Shown: positions 1 through 11,735, counted from the stretch's first letter. The stretch: DNA of 64,000 nucleotides from Telopea speciosissima (GCF_018873765.1 NC_057919.1:68690984-68754983), one strand, 5' to 3'. Made by a program: numbers and translations. Notes: generated by a model from the sequence alone, not told the origin.

Positions 1-440
1 TGGTGCTTAGGATCGATCTGATTGTTGGATCGGTGGCTAATCAAAGGGGGGTGCAACCATTGGTTCAACGTTGAGCCCAATGGTTGCAGCCCACACGTAC
101 AGCCATGAAAGCCCAGCCCAATAGTCATGACCTGTCAGATCAAGCCACATGAGCCAATGGGTGTGACCCATCCGAACAGGCCTTGTGGGCCTATAAATGG
201 GCCACGAATTCTCTCAGTCCAAGATATAAAAAAATCTTTGATAGCTTCAGTGGTTACTGTCTCTGCAACCAGTAACAAGACCAACTTGATTTATCTTGGG
301 AGGTAGGTTTGCTGCAACCCTTTGCAAGAATAGGAGGGTGCAAATATTGTCTTAAGGACAGAACGACCTCGTTCGACTCAGGCTATAATTCTGTCCTCTT
401 CTTTTGATCCTATTTTTCCTATCAGTTTGTTTATGATGTG
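1..440. other. non-coding repeat-like DNA, no gene seen
   Basis: No convincing coding sequence. A TATA-like TATAAATG lies near 193 inside a GC-richer stretch, followed by a pyrimidine-rich tail. This could be part of a promoter-bearing repeat, but no matching second copy or terminus is visible in the window. Confidence 0.3.
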
Positions 441-775
441 AGAGTACTGCCCTGTTCCCTCTTAGGTCCAAGGCTAAGCAATTATGCCCTTTGGTGCAGC
501 GCATTAAATCTCGACTGTGTTCTTGGAAGTCTAATATGTTATCTTATGCTGGTCGTTCTGTGTTAATTAAATTAGTTTTATGCTCTCTTCCTGCTTATCT
601 CATGAGTTGTTTCTATTTTCCTTCTTCTGTGTGCAGGGCAATTGACTCAGTTAGTTATAACTTTTGGTGTGGTGGTACTGACTCTTGCAGAAAATCTAAT
701 CTGATTCCTTGGAAGTCCATGTGCACTCCTTGTCACATGGGGGGCTTGGGTTTTCGCTCAGCTAGACTTTCTTGG
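441..775 (+). mobile_element. LINE (L1-type) reverse transcriptase fragment
   Basis: The frame starting near 441 and the ORF from 491 read as the C-terminal end of a plant L1-type reverse transcriptase. Landmarks are LVQRIKSRLCSWKSNMLSYAG, IKLVLCSLPAYLMSCF and the block MGGLGFRSARL. These match the conserved 'SWKAxxLSxAGRxxLIKSVL...GGLGxR' region that follows the RT core. Only about 110 codons remain, with neither the RT core nor the zf-RVT/RNase H tail, so it is a dead internal fragment. The unrelated downstream sequence suggests later rearrangement. Confidence 0.75.
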
Positions 776-903
776 AGGCAGGGGTCATTATGCCCCACCC
801 TGTGTCTAGGTATGTCTTTTCACCAAAAAAAAAAAGAAAAAGTCTAGGTATGTCTAGGCGTAGGCGCTCTGCTCCCAAACAGAATTCTTTTTCCCATAAA
901 TTA

Positions 904-1161
904 TAGGGGTGTAAATGAATAGCCGAAATCCGTTTCCGTATCCGTTTAGCACCATCTGAATCCTTCCGAAAGCTAAACGGATGCGGATACGGATAGGCTA
1001 TAGCTATCCGAAAAGCTATATTTACATGTAAATGGATAAAATATTCGATCCGTATCCATGTCTGAATCCGTTTAGCACTATCCGAATCCGTCCGAAAGCT
1101 AATCAGATGCGGATACAGATATAGCACTATCCGAGCCGAATCCGATCCGTTTACATCCCTA
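904..1161. mobile_element. hAT-type MITE (258 bp) with perfect 8-bp TSD
   Basis: Terminal inverted repeats TAGGGGTGTAAATG and CGTTTACATCCCTA bound a 258-bp non-coding element. It is flanked by the direct repeat ATAAATTA at 896-903 and 1162-1169. An 8-bp target duplication with TAGGG termini is typical of hAT elements. The interior is built of degenerate copies of a CCGTATCCGTTTAGCA-like motif in both orientations, so it would fold into a long hairpin. Confidence 0.85.
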
Positions 1162-1212
1162 ATAAATTATACATAAAAGTCATAAAACACAACTTCTTTT
1201 GTATTGTTTAGA

Positions 1213-1289
1213 AATTTATCCTCTCATGTAGTGGCATTGTCCAGTACACCTTTAAAGTGCATCGTCTCTTGAGAGGATAAAAATCCGAG
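1213..1289. mobile_element. short foldback MITE, TTATCCTCTC family
   Basis: A 77-bp segment begins AATTTATCCTCTC and ends GAGAGGATAAAAATCCGAG. It is flanked by GTTTAGA at 1206-1212 and 1290-1296. The ends match those of the better preserved elements at 15262-15439 and 27908-28065, so it is probably a short member of the same Mutator-like family. Confidence 0.5.
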
Positions 1290-1296
1290 GTTTAGA

Positions 1297-3059
1297 GGTT
1301 CTTAATCCAATTTTCATGGATCCGATCTGATCCTTGATCGATCTAACTGTTTTTTTGTTGTTGGATTTTTTACATTATCTTGACCGATATCAACCAATAT
1401 TGACCAATTTGATCCCGAGCTCACAACACCCACCAACTCTGGTCGATACATGATCCAATCCATAAAAAAACGATTTTAGGGGTTTTTTGACTGATCTTGA
1501 CTGATTTATACCAATCTAATCCCAATATGGAAAGGTTTCGGCCATGCCCAATACCGAGTCCGATACTTGGATTTTAAGCCTTGGGTTATAGTGTGTAGAT
1601 TTCTTCTTACACTGCCCTTATAGAAAACACTCCTCCTGGTCTACTTATCTAACAATTAATGCTCCATGAGATTGTGAGTACAACTATTATTGAGTGAAGT
1701 TGAAAAGTGAGAGGGAAGGGCAAGGGGAAGAGGAAAGGGAAAGGTGCCTTAAAAAATAAGATGAAGATAGGAAGTTGAACTCGTGATCTGTTAGAAGCAT
1801 GCACGCTACGACAAGTCACTAACCAACCCCGTTAGCAGTTGTCTTCATTTAGAAATGATTTGGAGCATGAAGGCTTGGTTGGATTGCAAATAAGACGAAG
1901 GGAAGAGAAATGATTGAATTAAAAAGAAGGGAGAAGGGTCCCCACGACACAAGTGAGAAGAATCTCTCATCAACCCATGCTGTACCAATCACGACATGAG
2001 AAATCGTGTCATCGATAAGAGTCCACATGGTCAAGAATTAGAGAGTATCAATGTGGATCCCACATATGGCTAGGATGAAAAAGGGTGTGACAAAATATCC
2101 CACACCGTTGGTATGTGAGGATTTGGTTGGATGAAAAAAGTTTACTATTAATACAAGAAAACTTCTTAGTTCGCCATTTTGATTACAATAAGATTAATCA
2201 TAAATTACAAAACCATGTAAAAATTTCAATTTATTGGCCGAATTAACATAAATTGCTTACGACAACATTTTTTCTGGATTCCAAGTTTTCTAGCCAAATT
2301 ATTTGAGTGTCTCAAAAGATCATGAACTTTTCCAATATTTTCAAATGAATCCGGATTTTGGCTTAATTTTGCTTAGAGGTACAATGGTACATTGGTTCAC
2401 TATTAATGGGCCCATGGGTTAGGGCATCGAAGGATCTATTTGGCCCCTTGTAGGTCCTAAATGTAAGGGTATCAAAATGGAACCGAAACTGAATATTGGA
2501 ACTGGAACCGGAACCAACCGCTTATGATCGAATCGAATCGCACTGCAAAAAAATGATTCAGTTTTGGTTTTATAAGTTCTCTTTCTGGTTCGATTTTGAT
2601 TTGCATCACAAAACTGTGGTTCTAAACTGAATAGGAACCAGAAAAACAGAAAAGAAACTAGTACCTCTTAGGGCGCATTTGGTAACGGTCTAAACAAAGA
2701 ACACCGTTCTTGACTAGAAACGTTCTTTTGCGTTTCTAGTCTGGAACGGCGTTCTAAGACTGAAAATGACCGTTTGGTAACGGTCTCAAGAACGCCGTTC
2801 AGAACAAAAATGGTGTTTGGTAAAACCTGTTCTTCCTTATTTGATGTTAATTACAATAATGCCATTTCTTTGTCAATTATACCAAAAAAAGACTTGTAAA
2901 ATCCTTTTCTCTTACCAACCTTAGCATAAAATTAAAATATCTCATTAACATAACTAAAATAAGTATAAAAATATGTCAAATTTCAAAGATACCATTAAAA
3001 TTGGGTTCTTGTGTGGATTAGTGGCATAACTGACTATGCTATGAACAGTTGAATAAAGA
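1297..3059. other. intergenic DNA with MITE remnants
   Basis: No gene is supported. A one-ended hAT-like remnant begins at about 2470 (TAAGGGTATCAAAATGG followed by AACCGAAAC-type filler). A second MITE-like stretch with inverted GGTAACGGTC/AACGCCGTTC motifs lies at about 2680-2830. The remainder is AT-rich. Confidence 0.4.
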
Positions 3060-3139
3060 GGGCCTTGGTGGACTCGAACCACCATCCTCTTGGAACATGC
3101 CCATGTTCCAAGTGCTCTACCAATTTGAGCTAAAGACCC
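3060..3139 (-). tRNA. tRNA-like gene with an enlarged anticodon arm
   Basis: On the minus strand an 80-nt cloverleaf can be drawn. The acceptor stem is GGGTCTT/AAGGCCC (7 pairs, one G-U), the D arm is GCTC..GAGC, and the T arm is GGTGG-TTCGAGT-CCACC. The B box GGTTCGAGTCC is perfect, and the A-box region TAGCTCAAATTGG is close to consensus. The anticodon stem CTTGG/CCAAG encloses a 14-nt loop instead of 7, and the loop self-pairs to extend the stem to 10 bp. No standard anticodon with a preceding U33 can be assigned. It is either a tRNA with a 7-nt insertion (intron-like) or a tRNA-derived pseudogene. Confidence 0.6.
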
Positions 3140-3521
3140 ATCAAGTTGTCAATGAATTAACACAACAGATTAAACCAAATTATATTCTCCATTCTTTTTT
3201 GAATTAATTTGCAATGAATGAATTTTAACGGCCCAAGAAGCACAAAAGAAATCACTCAACGAAGCTGTGGAAAGGGAAAGCGTTTTTACCCTATATGTGT
3301 GGCCTGTAATCTCCAATTTATACAATCTTTGTCTTCAATTCTAAGCAAATCCTAGATTTGCATTTTGCTAAAGCCTTCCTGAATTTTCCTTTGTTACAGT
3401 AAACTTCCAGCATCTCCTAACAACAAAATTAACAATTAAAAATGGAACCGAATATATTTTGCTAGTCTGGTTCTTAGGAGGTCCTTTGATCATTAATACT
3501 AAAATGGTACATGTCATGCAG

Positions 3522-3690
3522 GTTTAACTTCCTAGGTGAAAGCCTGGAAGTCGTCGTTTTCTCCTCTAAAAAGCTTACAGATCTTGGATTTGAGTTCAAG
3601 TACAGCTTAGAAGAGATGTACAAGGGAGTCATAAAAACAGCTAAGGAGAAGGGTTTGCTTCCCCTTTCTAATCCAAACCCAACTCAATAA
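3522..3690 (+). pseudogene. last-exon fragment of a DFR/ANR-like NAD(P)H reductase
   Basis: After a splice-acceptor-like ATGCAG (ends 3521), the frame reads to a TAA at 3688-3690 through VVFSSKKLTDLGFEFKYSL, then EEMYKGVIKTAKEKGLLPL. This resembles the C-terminus of plant dihydroflavonol 4-reductase-like short-chain reductases, which carry 'SSKKLxDLGFxFKYSLEDM...KGLLPL'. I see no upstream exons carrying the NADP-binding GxxGxxA motif or the catalytic YxxxK in the preceding kilobases. The exon therefore appears isolated. It may be a gene remnant or a captured fragment, and it is unlikely to make a functional enzyme. Confidence 0.6.
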
Positions 3691-4502
3691 CACTAGCTGG
3701 AATGCTAAACCAATATCAAAGGAAGTTGGAAAAAAAAAAAAAACACAAACAATGAAAGCCAAGAGGATATAAAAGGAGGGAGGGGGCAGAAGAAGAGGAA
3801 TTAGGCACAGCATCATAATGCAAAATCTCTTCGATTCTCTCTACTTTAACCTGAAGCTCCAAACTTTAATTCCCAATTACTAACTAGACTGTTCTGTGTT
3901 GTGCAATTGAAAAAAAAAAAAATAAGGAAACACATTCATAATGATCCTCATGCTTCTGTAGGAACATCTCATCATGATCATCTCATAGAGAACTAGTTCT
4001 ACAAATTCAAAAGTGAATGTGCTAGAGATAGATGTATCTTTAAGGGAGTCTATGCATCAAGGACACCATATTTCTATGTTGCTTTACCTTTTATTGTATA
4101 GAGCAATATCTGGTTTGTCGTCCCACTTAGTGGGGTTTCTTTGTCTTCTTAATTGAAGTGCTTATTCATTTAGAAAGGGGGAGGTGGGGGGGAAGAGATT
4201 GAAGTACAACCAAATCCTCAGAAAGAATTATTCCTTTAGTTAGAGACCTGACTACCATGCCAAGCCTTCCAATCTAAGCTGGCATCTTACAGAACATAGT
4301 CCATCAATCACATAATATCAGTCCATATAAAGAAACCAGTTGATTAACACCTGAGCTCAACCAATCAACAATATTTAATACTGAAAACAAAATAAATCAA
4401 TGTTGAGCAAACCATACATGTTTGTTCTAGATCAAATCATCAGGCATAATTTGAGAACCAACCAAATTCAAATTAAAAATCCCCCATTTTCAATCGAATT
4501 AC
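3691..4502. other. non-coding interval
   Basis: Poly-A/T tracts and AT-rich sequence downstream of the reductase exon. I see no coding region, RNA gene or bounded repeat. Confidence 0.4.
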
Positions 4503-4621
4503 CTCACGAAGCTGATGTGAACACCCAGGCTTCGGTGAACAGCAGAGCAATCAATGCAAAGAAAAATCCCATACGTGACGAACGCTTATGTCGGATTCTT
4601 CGCATTGCAATCGAAACACAT
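4503..4621 (-). pseudogene. ARF-GAP domain exon fragment with an internal stop
   Basis: Read on the minus strand after an acceptor-like TTATGCAG, the exon gives MCFDCNAKNPT, a stop, then AFVTYGIFLCIDCSAVHRSL and GVHISFVR. It ends at a donor-like AG|GTAATT. This is the zinc-finger core (CxxC..CxxC) of an ARF GTPase-activating protein of the plant AGD8/9/10 kind, in which 'NPTWASVTYG' is expected. The invariant Trp codon is replaced by TAA and the following Ser by Phe. No neighbouring ARF-GAP exons were found. It is a broken host-gene fragment, possibly moved by a transposon, although no terminal repeats were identified around it. Confidence 0.7.
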
Positions 4622-4770
4622 CTGCATAAAAAAACCGAAACAAATGAACAGTGAGAACCGAAAATGAATCCGTACAGATCTGCAACTCTTAAACCAGATC
4701 TCAAAATAAAAAAACCAATAAAATTGAGATAAAAAGAGGAGGGAAAAACAAAAACATGAACCTTGTCACA

Positions 4771-4866
4771 GGTCATACAAAATTCCCAAATCACACCAAA
4801 AAAATCCCTAAAATTACAGATCATACAAAATTCCCAAATCATACCAAAAAAATTTCTGAAATCCCA
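4771..4866. repeat. 48-bp tandem repeat, two copies
   Basis: Two adjacent copies of a unit starting TCATACAAAATTCCCAAATC begin at 4773 and 4821. The copies differ at a few positions. They lie between the ARF-GAP fragment and a GA-rich stretch and have no evident function. Confidence 0.7.
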
Positions 4867-4869
4867 TAC

Positions 4870-7615
4870 CTTTTCGGCTGAATCCTTCGAAGTATAGGGT
4901 TGGTGACCCAATTCGAAGACAGAGAGAGTGAGAAGGAGAGAGCCAGAGAGAGAGAGACATGAGATCATGGTTTGGCCATATTTGCAGGTACCTTCTCTTC
5001 CTCTGCTCCTTCTATTTCCTTCTCTTCCCCTACTTCTATTTCCTTCTCTTTCCCAGATCTATCGCAAGGAGGCAACGAGCATATTGGCTTCTTTCTCAAA
5101 ATCACGGGTTTTCACGATATCGCAATGTAATTGCCGTTCTTGTTCTTTTGGTGCTCAAGACCTCTGGTTCGTTCTAAAAGAACGAATAAACAAATCATAA
5201 AGCCAAACACTTTTTCATGTTTTTTTTGTTCTTTTTTAAAAGGTATGGGATTTCAGACTCTCGCCCTTCACGGCTTCACCCCTACCCTAATTGCTGCATC
5301 TGCCGCCCCTTCTTCTTCTCGGCTGTAGATTTTCGTTTGTTTGTTCATGGCAAAATTGGAGTTGAGGCGGATCCAGATGTAACGGCAAAGGCGTTTTCTT
5401 TTGATCCTCCGTTTCTTTTCTTCTCGATTTCTTTTTGTTTCTCTTGAAGTCTCTCTTCTCTAAGAATGATCCTCTCTCTGATTTTTCTCACTCTCTCTCC
5501 CTGATTTTTCTCTTCTGAAATCCCTCCCCCGAAATCTCTCTTTCTGTTCTGTTTCAATCCATCGAATTGAGATGGCAATTGGGTTAATTTCATCATTCAG
5601 GTCAACCAAGCCAAAAAAAACAAATCTTGATTTTACTGTTTAAAGTTTTAGACTTTAAAGATTCAATTTTGGTTCCTGTTCTGTTTGATGGGGATGGATT
5701 GTAGATTAGATTATAGAATGGCCTAGTTCAAATTTTAGAAAACAGAGTAAGAGCCTTTGTTCACTGATCTTATAGAACTACTACTACTACTGTTCACTCA
5801 GATCAGTTGCAGAGATTGTTTTATAAATTGGATTTGTTCCACTATTTAGTAAAAAAAAAAAAAAAAAAAAAAAAGACTCCTTTCTTGTTCTGAATTCAAA
5901 TGGGTCATTTGAATCTGTGAAAACAATTCAAAGAAGAAGAAGACACAAAGATCCAAACGTACAACAAAACTGACAGTTTTCTAAAAAATCTTACTTCTTC
6001 AAAAGAAGGGCCTTGAAACCTCAGTTCTGCAAAAGTAAGAAGCCCTTTAATTAGGTTTGAGGTGCAACTATAATATTTAGAAAAGAAAAAAAAAAAAAAG
6101 TGGAACAACTGTTGAAGAACAGTGGAAAAGCTGTGATAGATTTAAATAAATCAAGCAAGCAAAACTAAGGATTTTGCTATGAGGCGGAAGGAAGAGGAGA
6201 TGAGAGAGAAGGCCTTGAACTCATACACTATTTGGAACATGACTTGTAGAGGTGGGGATTGAATCAGGGTAGTTCAAACCCTAACTCCATTCGGTTTAAC
6301 AATTTGGGGAAGAAGGAGAGGAAATATTCCCTCTTCGATTTCTTATTTTAATTAAGAAAAAAAAAAGAGTACGCGTTGGGTTGTAAGATCTAAGGGTAAA
6401 ATAATAATTATACTTTTCTCAAGAGTAGTTTAGGGTTTTCAAAAAATTTAACTAGCTGACTTCATCAGTTAACTAACGGTAGGGTCTAATTTGAGTTTAT
6501 GGCTCTTATGCAGGGGGTGATCTGAGTATTTTCAAATATGAGAGAATGATTTGAGTATCGATCCATTTTTAAGGGGTGTTTGTAAATTTCCCTTTAAAAA
6601 AAGAGAATGTCAAAATGACAACTCTATCGATGTATTTAGATCTCGACACCTTCATTTAATTATCCATCCCTTCTCTTATTCTAAAAAAAAAATGATGCAA
6701 TTATTTCAATGAGGGTAAATCTATCATTTCATTTTAAATGGCATTCATCTTTTCTGAAAATCCCATTTTACCTTCCATTAAATATTGCATTAGTTAACTT
6801 TTGAGAATAAAACAAGAGGAAAAAAGTAAAGTTACAATTCTATTGACACTCCCCCCCCCCCCTCCAAATGATTACAAAATCCTTGTAACGGCCATTGGGA
6901 CAAAATACCTTTTTTTAGCATACTTATTCATGCCATATGAAGATGTAATATGATCATACAACTATAGGATAGAGAGAATATATTATAGATTAGCCATGTG
7001 TCAAATTCCATAACCAAATTCAATCAAATACCTTGCTATGGATTAACATGCATCAAAGAATGTGTCAATGCATGTCTACTAGAACTTACAGGAAAATCGC
7101 ATTAAATCGAACGTTTTGAAAATAATTCACCTAAAAAAAAAACTGATTTCTGCACATAAATGTGATCAGTGGTTGCATGCATCCGAGTCTATTTGTGTTC
7201 TGCCTTACTTGGATTTTGACCTAATCTATAACCTTATTCAATTGCCACCAACATTAACGCGAATGTCTGACCTTAAAAAAGTTTATTAAATCTTTCAAAA
7301 AGCAATTATACATAAACCATAAACCGACCTAACCAAATTTTTTTTTTTTGGGTGGGTAAGGCAGATAAAATTTAAACAATCTGACCGCATAAGCTCTAAT
7401 TTCTTACTCTTAAAATTTATTCCCTGGGCCCCAGGTGTCGTTAGTTGTGTTCCTCCTTGTCCATATCCATTATAATGATCTGAGAAAAAGTCAATATTCT
7501 TTTCTTAAATCTTTTTTTTGAGTAAACATGCAAGTCAAATACTAATGTCTAATGGTGCCCAAAACCGAAAGTTATGAGCTCAAAGATGAGTTAGAAACCA
7601 TAATAATTAAATATT
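4870..7615. other. non-coding, low-complexity interval
   Basis: The interval holds pyrimidine-rich and purine-rich stretches (4920-5600), long A runs (5850-5873 and others) and AT-rich DNA. A short plus-strand frame at 5245-5328 looks faintly like an N-terminal targeting sequence but ends at once, and I do not call it. No gene is supported. Confidence 0.4.
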
Positions 7616-7800
7616 TTGTATTACTTGTCATTATTCTCTAGTGGATGGAGTAGGATTACCTTAATTAAGATTACTTTTAGTATATTACTTGGAACTATTG
7701 TCAGTCTTTTTCATTACCCACTCTCTCTTGATTGGGTTTTTTCTAAAGCATTTGAGGATTTAGTGGAGGGTTTTAGTTATTTTTTCATGGTATTGGCATC
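7616..7800 (+). mobile_element. LINE reverse-transcriptase relic
   Basis: The short frame LFSSGWSRITLIKITFSIL resembles the 'LSxGGRxTLIKSVLSSxP' block downstream of the RT core in plant LINEs. It belongs to a different subfamily from the fragment at 441. Only about 60 codons remain. Part of the adjacent sequence (7770-7840) recurs imperfectly at 8130-8205. Confidence 0.5.
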
Positions 7801-8388
7801 TGAGTTAGGTCTACAGAGATAGGAGGCAAGGAAAGACTATTAGAATAATCTTGGGTTTTCATGAAACCCTAAACAAGTTTCATACATTAAACTAGAACAC
7901 TATTGAATAATAAAATACGAGAGAAACGATATGTATTTCTCATTAGTACCTCTCAAATTCTTGATGAGAAGAACAAAATATGAGATTAAGAAATTATAAA
8001 GACCCTAACCATGTATTTATAATACAAAACTCTAATTCTTGTCTATCTCACAATAGAAAATACTAAAATATCACCATTAAGCTTAAAGTGATCTCAAACT
8101 GGATTTATAGCCATGGACCCACACAAATAGCTTAGTTATTTTTTCATGGCATTGGCATCTGGTTTCGGTGTACTGAGATGGTACTATGGTAGCCAAAGAA
8201 AGACTTCTGGCTTTTAGCTTTCCACTGAGATCTCTTAATTTGACGATAATAAATTTGAGGGATTACAGCTCGATCGGCTCTTCTTTTATTGATAAATTGA
8301 TAGAAGACTTGACGAACTCAAGATCGAATGATTGATTGAGATCGACGTGCTCTGTGGAATTTTTTTTGAGAAATCATCCCTTTTTCTC

Positions 8389-8396
8389 TATAAATA
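8389..8396 (+). promoter_or_regulatory. TATA box of PME-1
   Basis: TATAAATA inside CTCTATAAATACG lies 59 bp upstream of the PME-1 start codon. This predicts a transcription start near 8420 and a short leader of roughly 30 nt. Confidence 0.7.
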
Positions 8397-8447
8397 CGTA
8401 TTCTAAGTTCCTAGAGTTGGAAACCAAACCCACTTCGCCTGAAAGCC

Positions 8448-10875
8448 ATGGCTTCTATTTCTAGACCATTCTCATCTCTTCCTGTCTTTCTCCTCCTCGT
8501 CATCTTCTTCTTCTCCTCCTCTCCGCCGTCTACGGCGGAGGTAACCACTTCAACAACTATTCAATCCGACTCTATCTGCAAATCCACCCCTCATCCTTCA
8601 TTCTGCACATCCGTACTCCTAAATAATCATTCGGGGGGTAACATCTATGATTACGGCAAGATCTCAGTTCGTCGATCATTATCAGCAGCATCTAAGTTTC
8701 TGGGTTTGGTGAATTGGTATCTTGGACGCCAATCCTCTTTATCCTTATCTGCCATTAGAGCACTTGAAGATTGTAAGCTCTTAGCAGAACTCAACATTGA
8801 TTTCTTGTCAAGCTCAGCTAAAACCGTCAATACTTCAACAACAACTACACTCCCAAAATCAGAAACAGAGGATGTTCATGCCCTGCTTAGTGCAATACTG
8901 ACAAACCAGCAAACTTGCTTAGATGGCCTTCAATCTACTGCCTCAGCTTGGAATGTGAAGAATGGTCTCTACACTCCTCTTACCAATGGAACCAAACTTT
9001 ACAGTCTTTCTCTTGCACTCTTCACCCGTGGATGGGTTCATCATCAAAAGGAGAAACCCAATCACAAAACAGAGAAAAAACAGAGGAGGAAGCTCTTATT
9101 CTCTAGCATGAGAATGTCAAGGAGAAACCAGGAGATCTATGAGAATGTGAGTGGAAGGAGACTTCTACAGACGAGTATGGGGGGTGATGCAGTGGTGGTG
9201 AGAGACATGGTTGTGGTGGCTAAGGATGGAAGTGGGAATTTTACTACCATTAATGATGCAGTGGCTGCAGCTCCAAACAATACTAATATCAACGATGGTT
9301 ATTTCCTTATTTATGTGGTTGCTGGGGTCTATGAGGAGTATGTGTCTATAGACAAAAACAAGTTGAATATTTTGATGATTGGAGATGGTATTAACCATAC
9401 CATTATCACTGGCAACAGAAGTGTTGCTGATGGCTGGACTACTTTCAATTCTGCAACCTTTGGTGAGTTCAATTAAACCATCAATCTTTTAATATTTATA
9501 TAGTTGTGTTATGTGTTTAATGGGGTTCACTCTAGCGTATGGACGCTAGATTGAGAATTCAGATCCTCTCCAATAACATTTAACCATCAGAGTCGATCTC
9601 CCACCATCCTTGGGGTGTGATCTCCAAACTCCATGGGTTGAGCGATAGATGTAGTATATACATTATAAACTTTAAATGTCACCCACATTTTGTTATGTAA
9701 TATATTATATATGAAGATAATAAGTGATATAAACATTTTATTATAGTGTTATTTTAAGTAAAATTGATAATTTTCTCCCCGACCCAGTGCAACCCATGCA
9801 TCTCCCTTCCTCCTCTCCATGATCAGGGCCAATCAGGGTCAGCCCGACCCGACCCTGACTGTGAGTCAGGGTTGGATCGAGCTTGGGCCCAGCTAAGGAG
9901 ACTTAGGGTTGGACTAGGGTTTTATAAAGCCCGGCCCAACCCGACCCAGTTGCACCCCTAATGTCAAGCATAAATGTACATATAAATGATCAAGGCTCAT
10001 ATAGTTGAGTCTGAATCCCCTCCTCAACAGGGAACCACCTTAACTCATCTTACATCGTCCATGGGATGTGGGGATCACACCTCATGGATGGTATGAGATG
10101 GGTTGGAGTGGTTACGTGCACGGGAGAGGAACCTGATTCCATTTGATTTGGGCTAATCAACTTTTGATTTGATGAAATGACAGCCGTGGTTGGACAAGGA
10201 TTCATCGGAGTAAATATGACTATTCGCAACACCGCTGGAGCGATTAAGTACCAAGCAGTGGCACTTCGAAACGGCGCGGATTTATCGACATTCTATAGTT
10301 GTAGCTTCGAAGGTTACCAAGATACATTATACACCCATTCCCTCAGGCAATTCTATAGAGAATGCAACATATATGGCACAGTTGATTTCATATTTGGTAA
10401 TGCTGCAGTGGTCTTTCAAAAATGCAATTTATATGCAAGGCAACCCATTCAAGGCCAATTCAATGCCCTCACAGCCCAAGGTAGAACAGATCCGAACCAG
10501 AACACTGGCACTTCAATTCAAGGTTGCAATATTCTGGCCGCACCAGATTTGATTTCTAGCAATTTTTGTACCAAAACATACTTGGGAAGACCTTGGAAGG
10601 CTTATTCAAGAACTGTTTATATGCAATCATTCATGGATAGCTTGATAGATCCTTCTGGTTGGGCACAATGGAATGGTAGCTTTGCTTTAAGTACTTTGTA
10701 TTATGCTGAGTTCAATAATACAGGGCCAGGATCTAATACTACTAATAGAGTTACATGGTCCGGATACCATGTGATCAATTCTACAGTTGCAGCTAATTTC
10801 ACTGTCTCCAACTTCATATTGGGGGATAATTGGCTACCCCCAACTGAGGTTCCTCACACTGGTGCCTTACTGTAG
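8448..10875 (+). CDS. PME-1: secreted pectinesterase/pectinesterase inhibitor, 2 exons
   Basis: Exons 8448-9462 and 10184-10875 join in phase 1 across a GT-AG intron to give 568 aa. Residues 1-30 form a hydrophobic signal peptide. Residues 35-192 are a PMEI-type pro-region with four cysteines (44, 53, 109, 157). RKLL (214-217) and RRLL (237-240) are subtilase-type processing sites. The pectinesterase domain (about 255-568) keeps GVYEEY, QAVALR, GYQDTLY, DFIFGNA and LGRPWK. Alignment to carrot PME puts the catalytic set at Gln362, Gln384, Asp385, Asp406 (nucleophile), Arg474 and Trp476. It would demethylesterify homogalacturonan in the cell wall, releasing methanol. It is clearly diverged from PME-2 to PME-5 and lacks their cytosolic Lys-rich anchor. 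It looks intact. Confidence 0.93.
9770..9961. repeat. hAT-type MITE remnant in the PME-1 intron
   Basis: The segment ends GTTGCACCCCTA and contains the same GATCAGGGCCAATCAGGGTC block as the complete element at 49958-50346. Only one terminus is recognisable, so it is a truncated copy. It explains much of the unusual length of this 721-bp intron, compared with 122-131 bp in PME-2, PME-3 and PME-5. Confidence 0.65.
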
Positions 10876-11310
10876 AAAGTCTAGATTGGGTTTTTTTTTC
10901 TTCTTACTATTCCTTGTAAGTAAAAGGAATGGAAGGGAAGTGAAATTGAATTAGGACAAAAAAAATAAAAGGTTCTTTGAACCGCTGGAGTAGGGGATAC
11001 AAGCATTTCTCTGTTTATTCTCCTTTTTTTTTCTTTGCATATAAAATGACTTTGTTGGCCTCCGATGTATGATATTGTTTTGTGCACTACTGTATGTTGT
11101 TTGTTCGAAGAACCATCGATTTTTAATATAATAATTATATTTTTTTTCCATGTAATCTTTGTTTTCTTTTTCAAATCCAAGGAGGAATTTGATTGTAAAT
11201 TTTATAGTACTTGTAAAAGTTCCCTATTTGTATTGATTTAATTTCTGTTTCCTTCTCCTTGTTTTCTTTGCAACTAAATGAGCTTTCGATCATCTTCAAT
11301 ATTTATTTTA

Positions 11311-11735
11311 GGGAAAATTACATGATTAGCTACTTTTGGGTTTTCATTTACAAAACTGTCCACCCTATGTTTGAGTTAACAAAAATAGACAAAAAAAAGT
11401 TTAGTTTTAAAAAGCTAGACAAAACAGTGACACTCCTTCCTTCCTTGGCAGTTTCCCTTTGAAAAACATCTCTTTTTTTTTTCCTCTGTTACTTGGGGTA
11501 GCAAAGAATGGCGGTGGCTAGGACAAGGGTAGGGTTGTAGGGAACAGAGAGGATGCTTGGGTAAGAAGGCAATGACAGGGGTAAAAATATCTAAAAAAAT
11601 ATGTGTGGGAGGGAGAGACACTATTTTGTCTAGTTTTGTAAACCTTAACTTGTTTTTGTCTATTTTTATTAACTCAAACATAGGGTGGACAGTTTTGTAA
11701 ATGAAAACCCAAAAATAGCTAATCATGTAATTTAC
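11311..11735. mobile_element. non-autonomous inverted-repeat element (~425 bp)
   Basis: The left arm (GGGAAAATTACATGATTAGC...) recurs inverted at the right (...GCTAATCATGTAATTTAC). The arms share more than 100 bp, including TTTGAGTTAACAAAAATAGAC, around a short unique centre. The structure fits a foldback or Mutator-like MITE. The target duplication is unclear. It lies between PME-1 and PME-2. Confidence 0.6.

Noticed and set aside
4959-5447. Several overlapping plus-strand ORFs rich in Leu/Phe/Ser
   Set aside because: They are translations of CT- and T-rich low-complexity sequence. The frames overlap each other and none shows a family signature.
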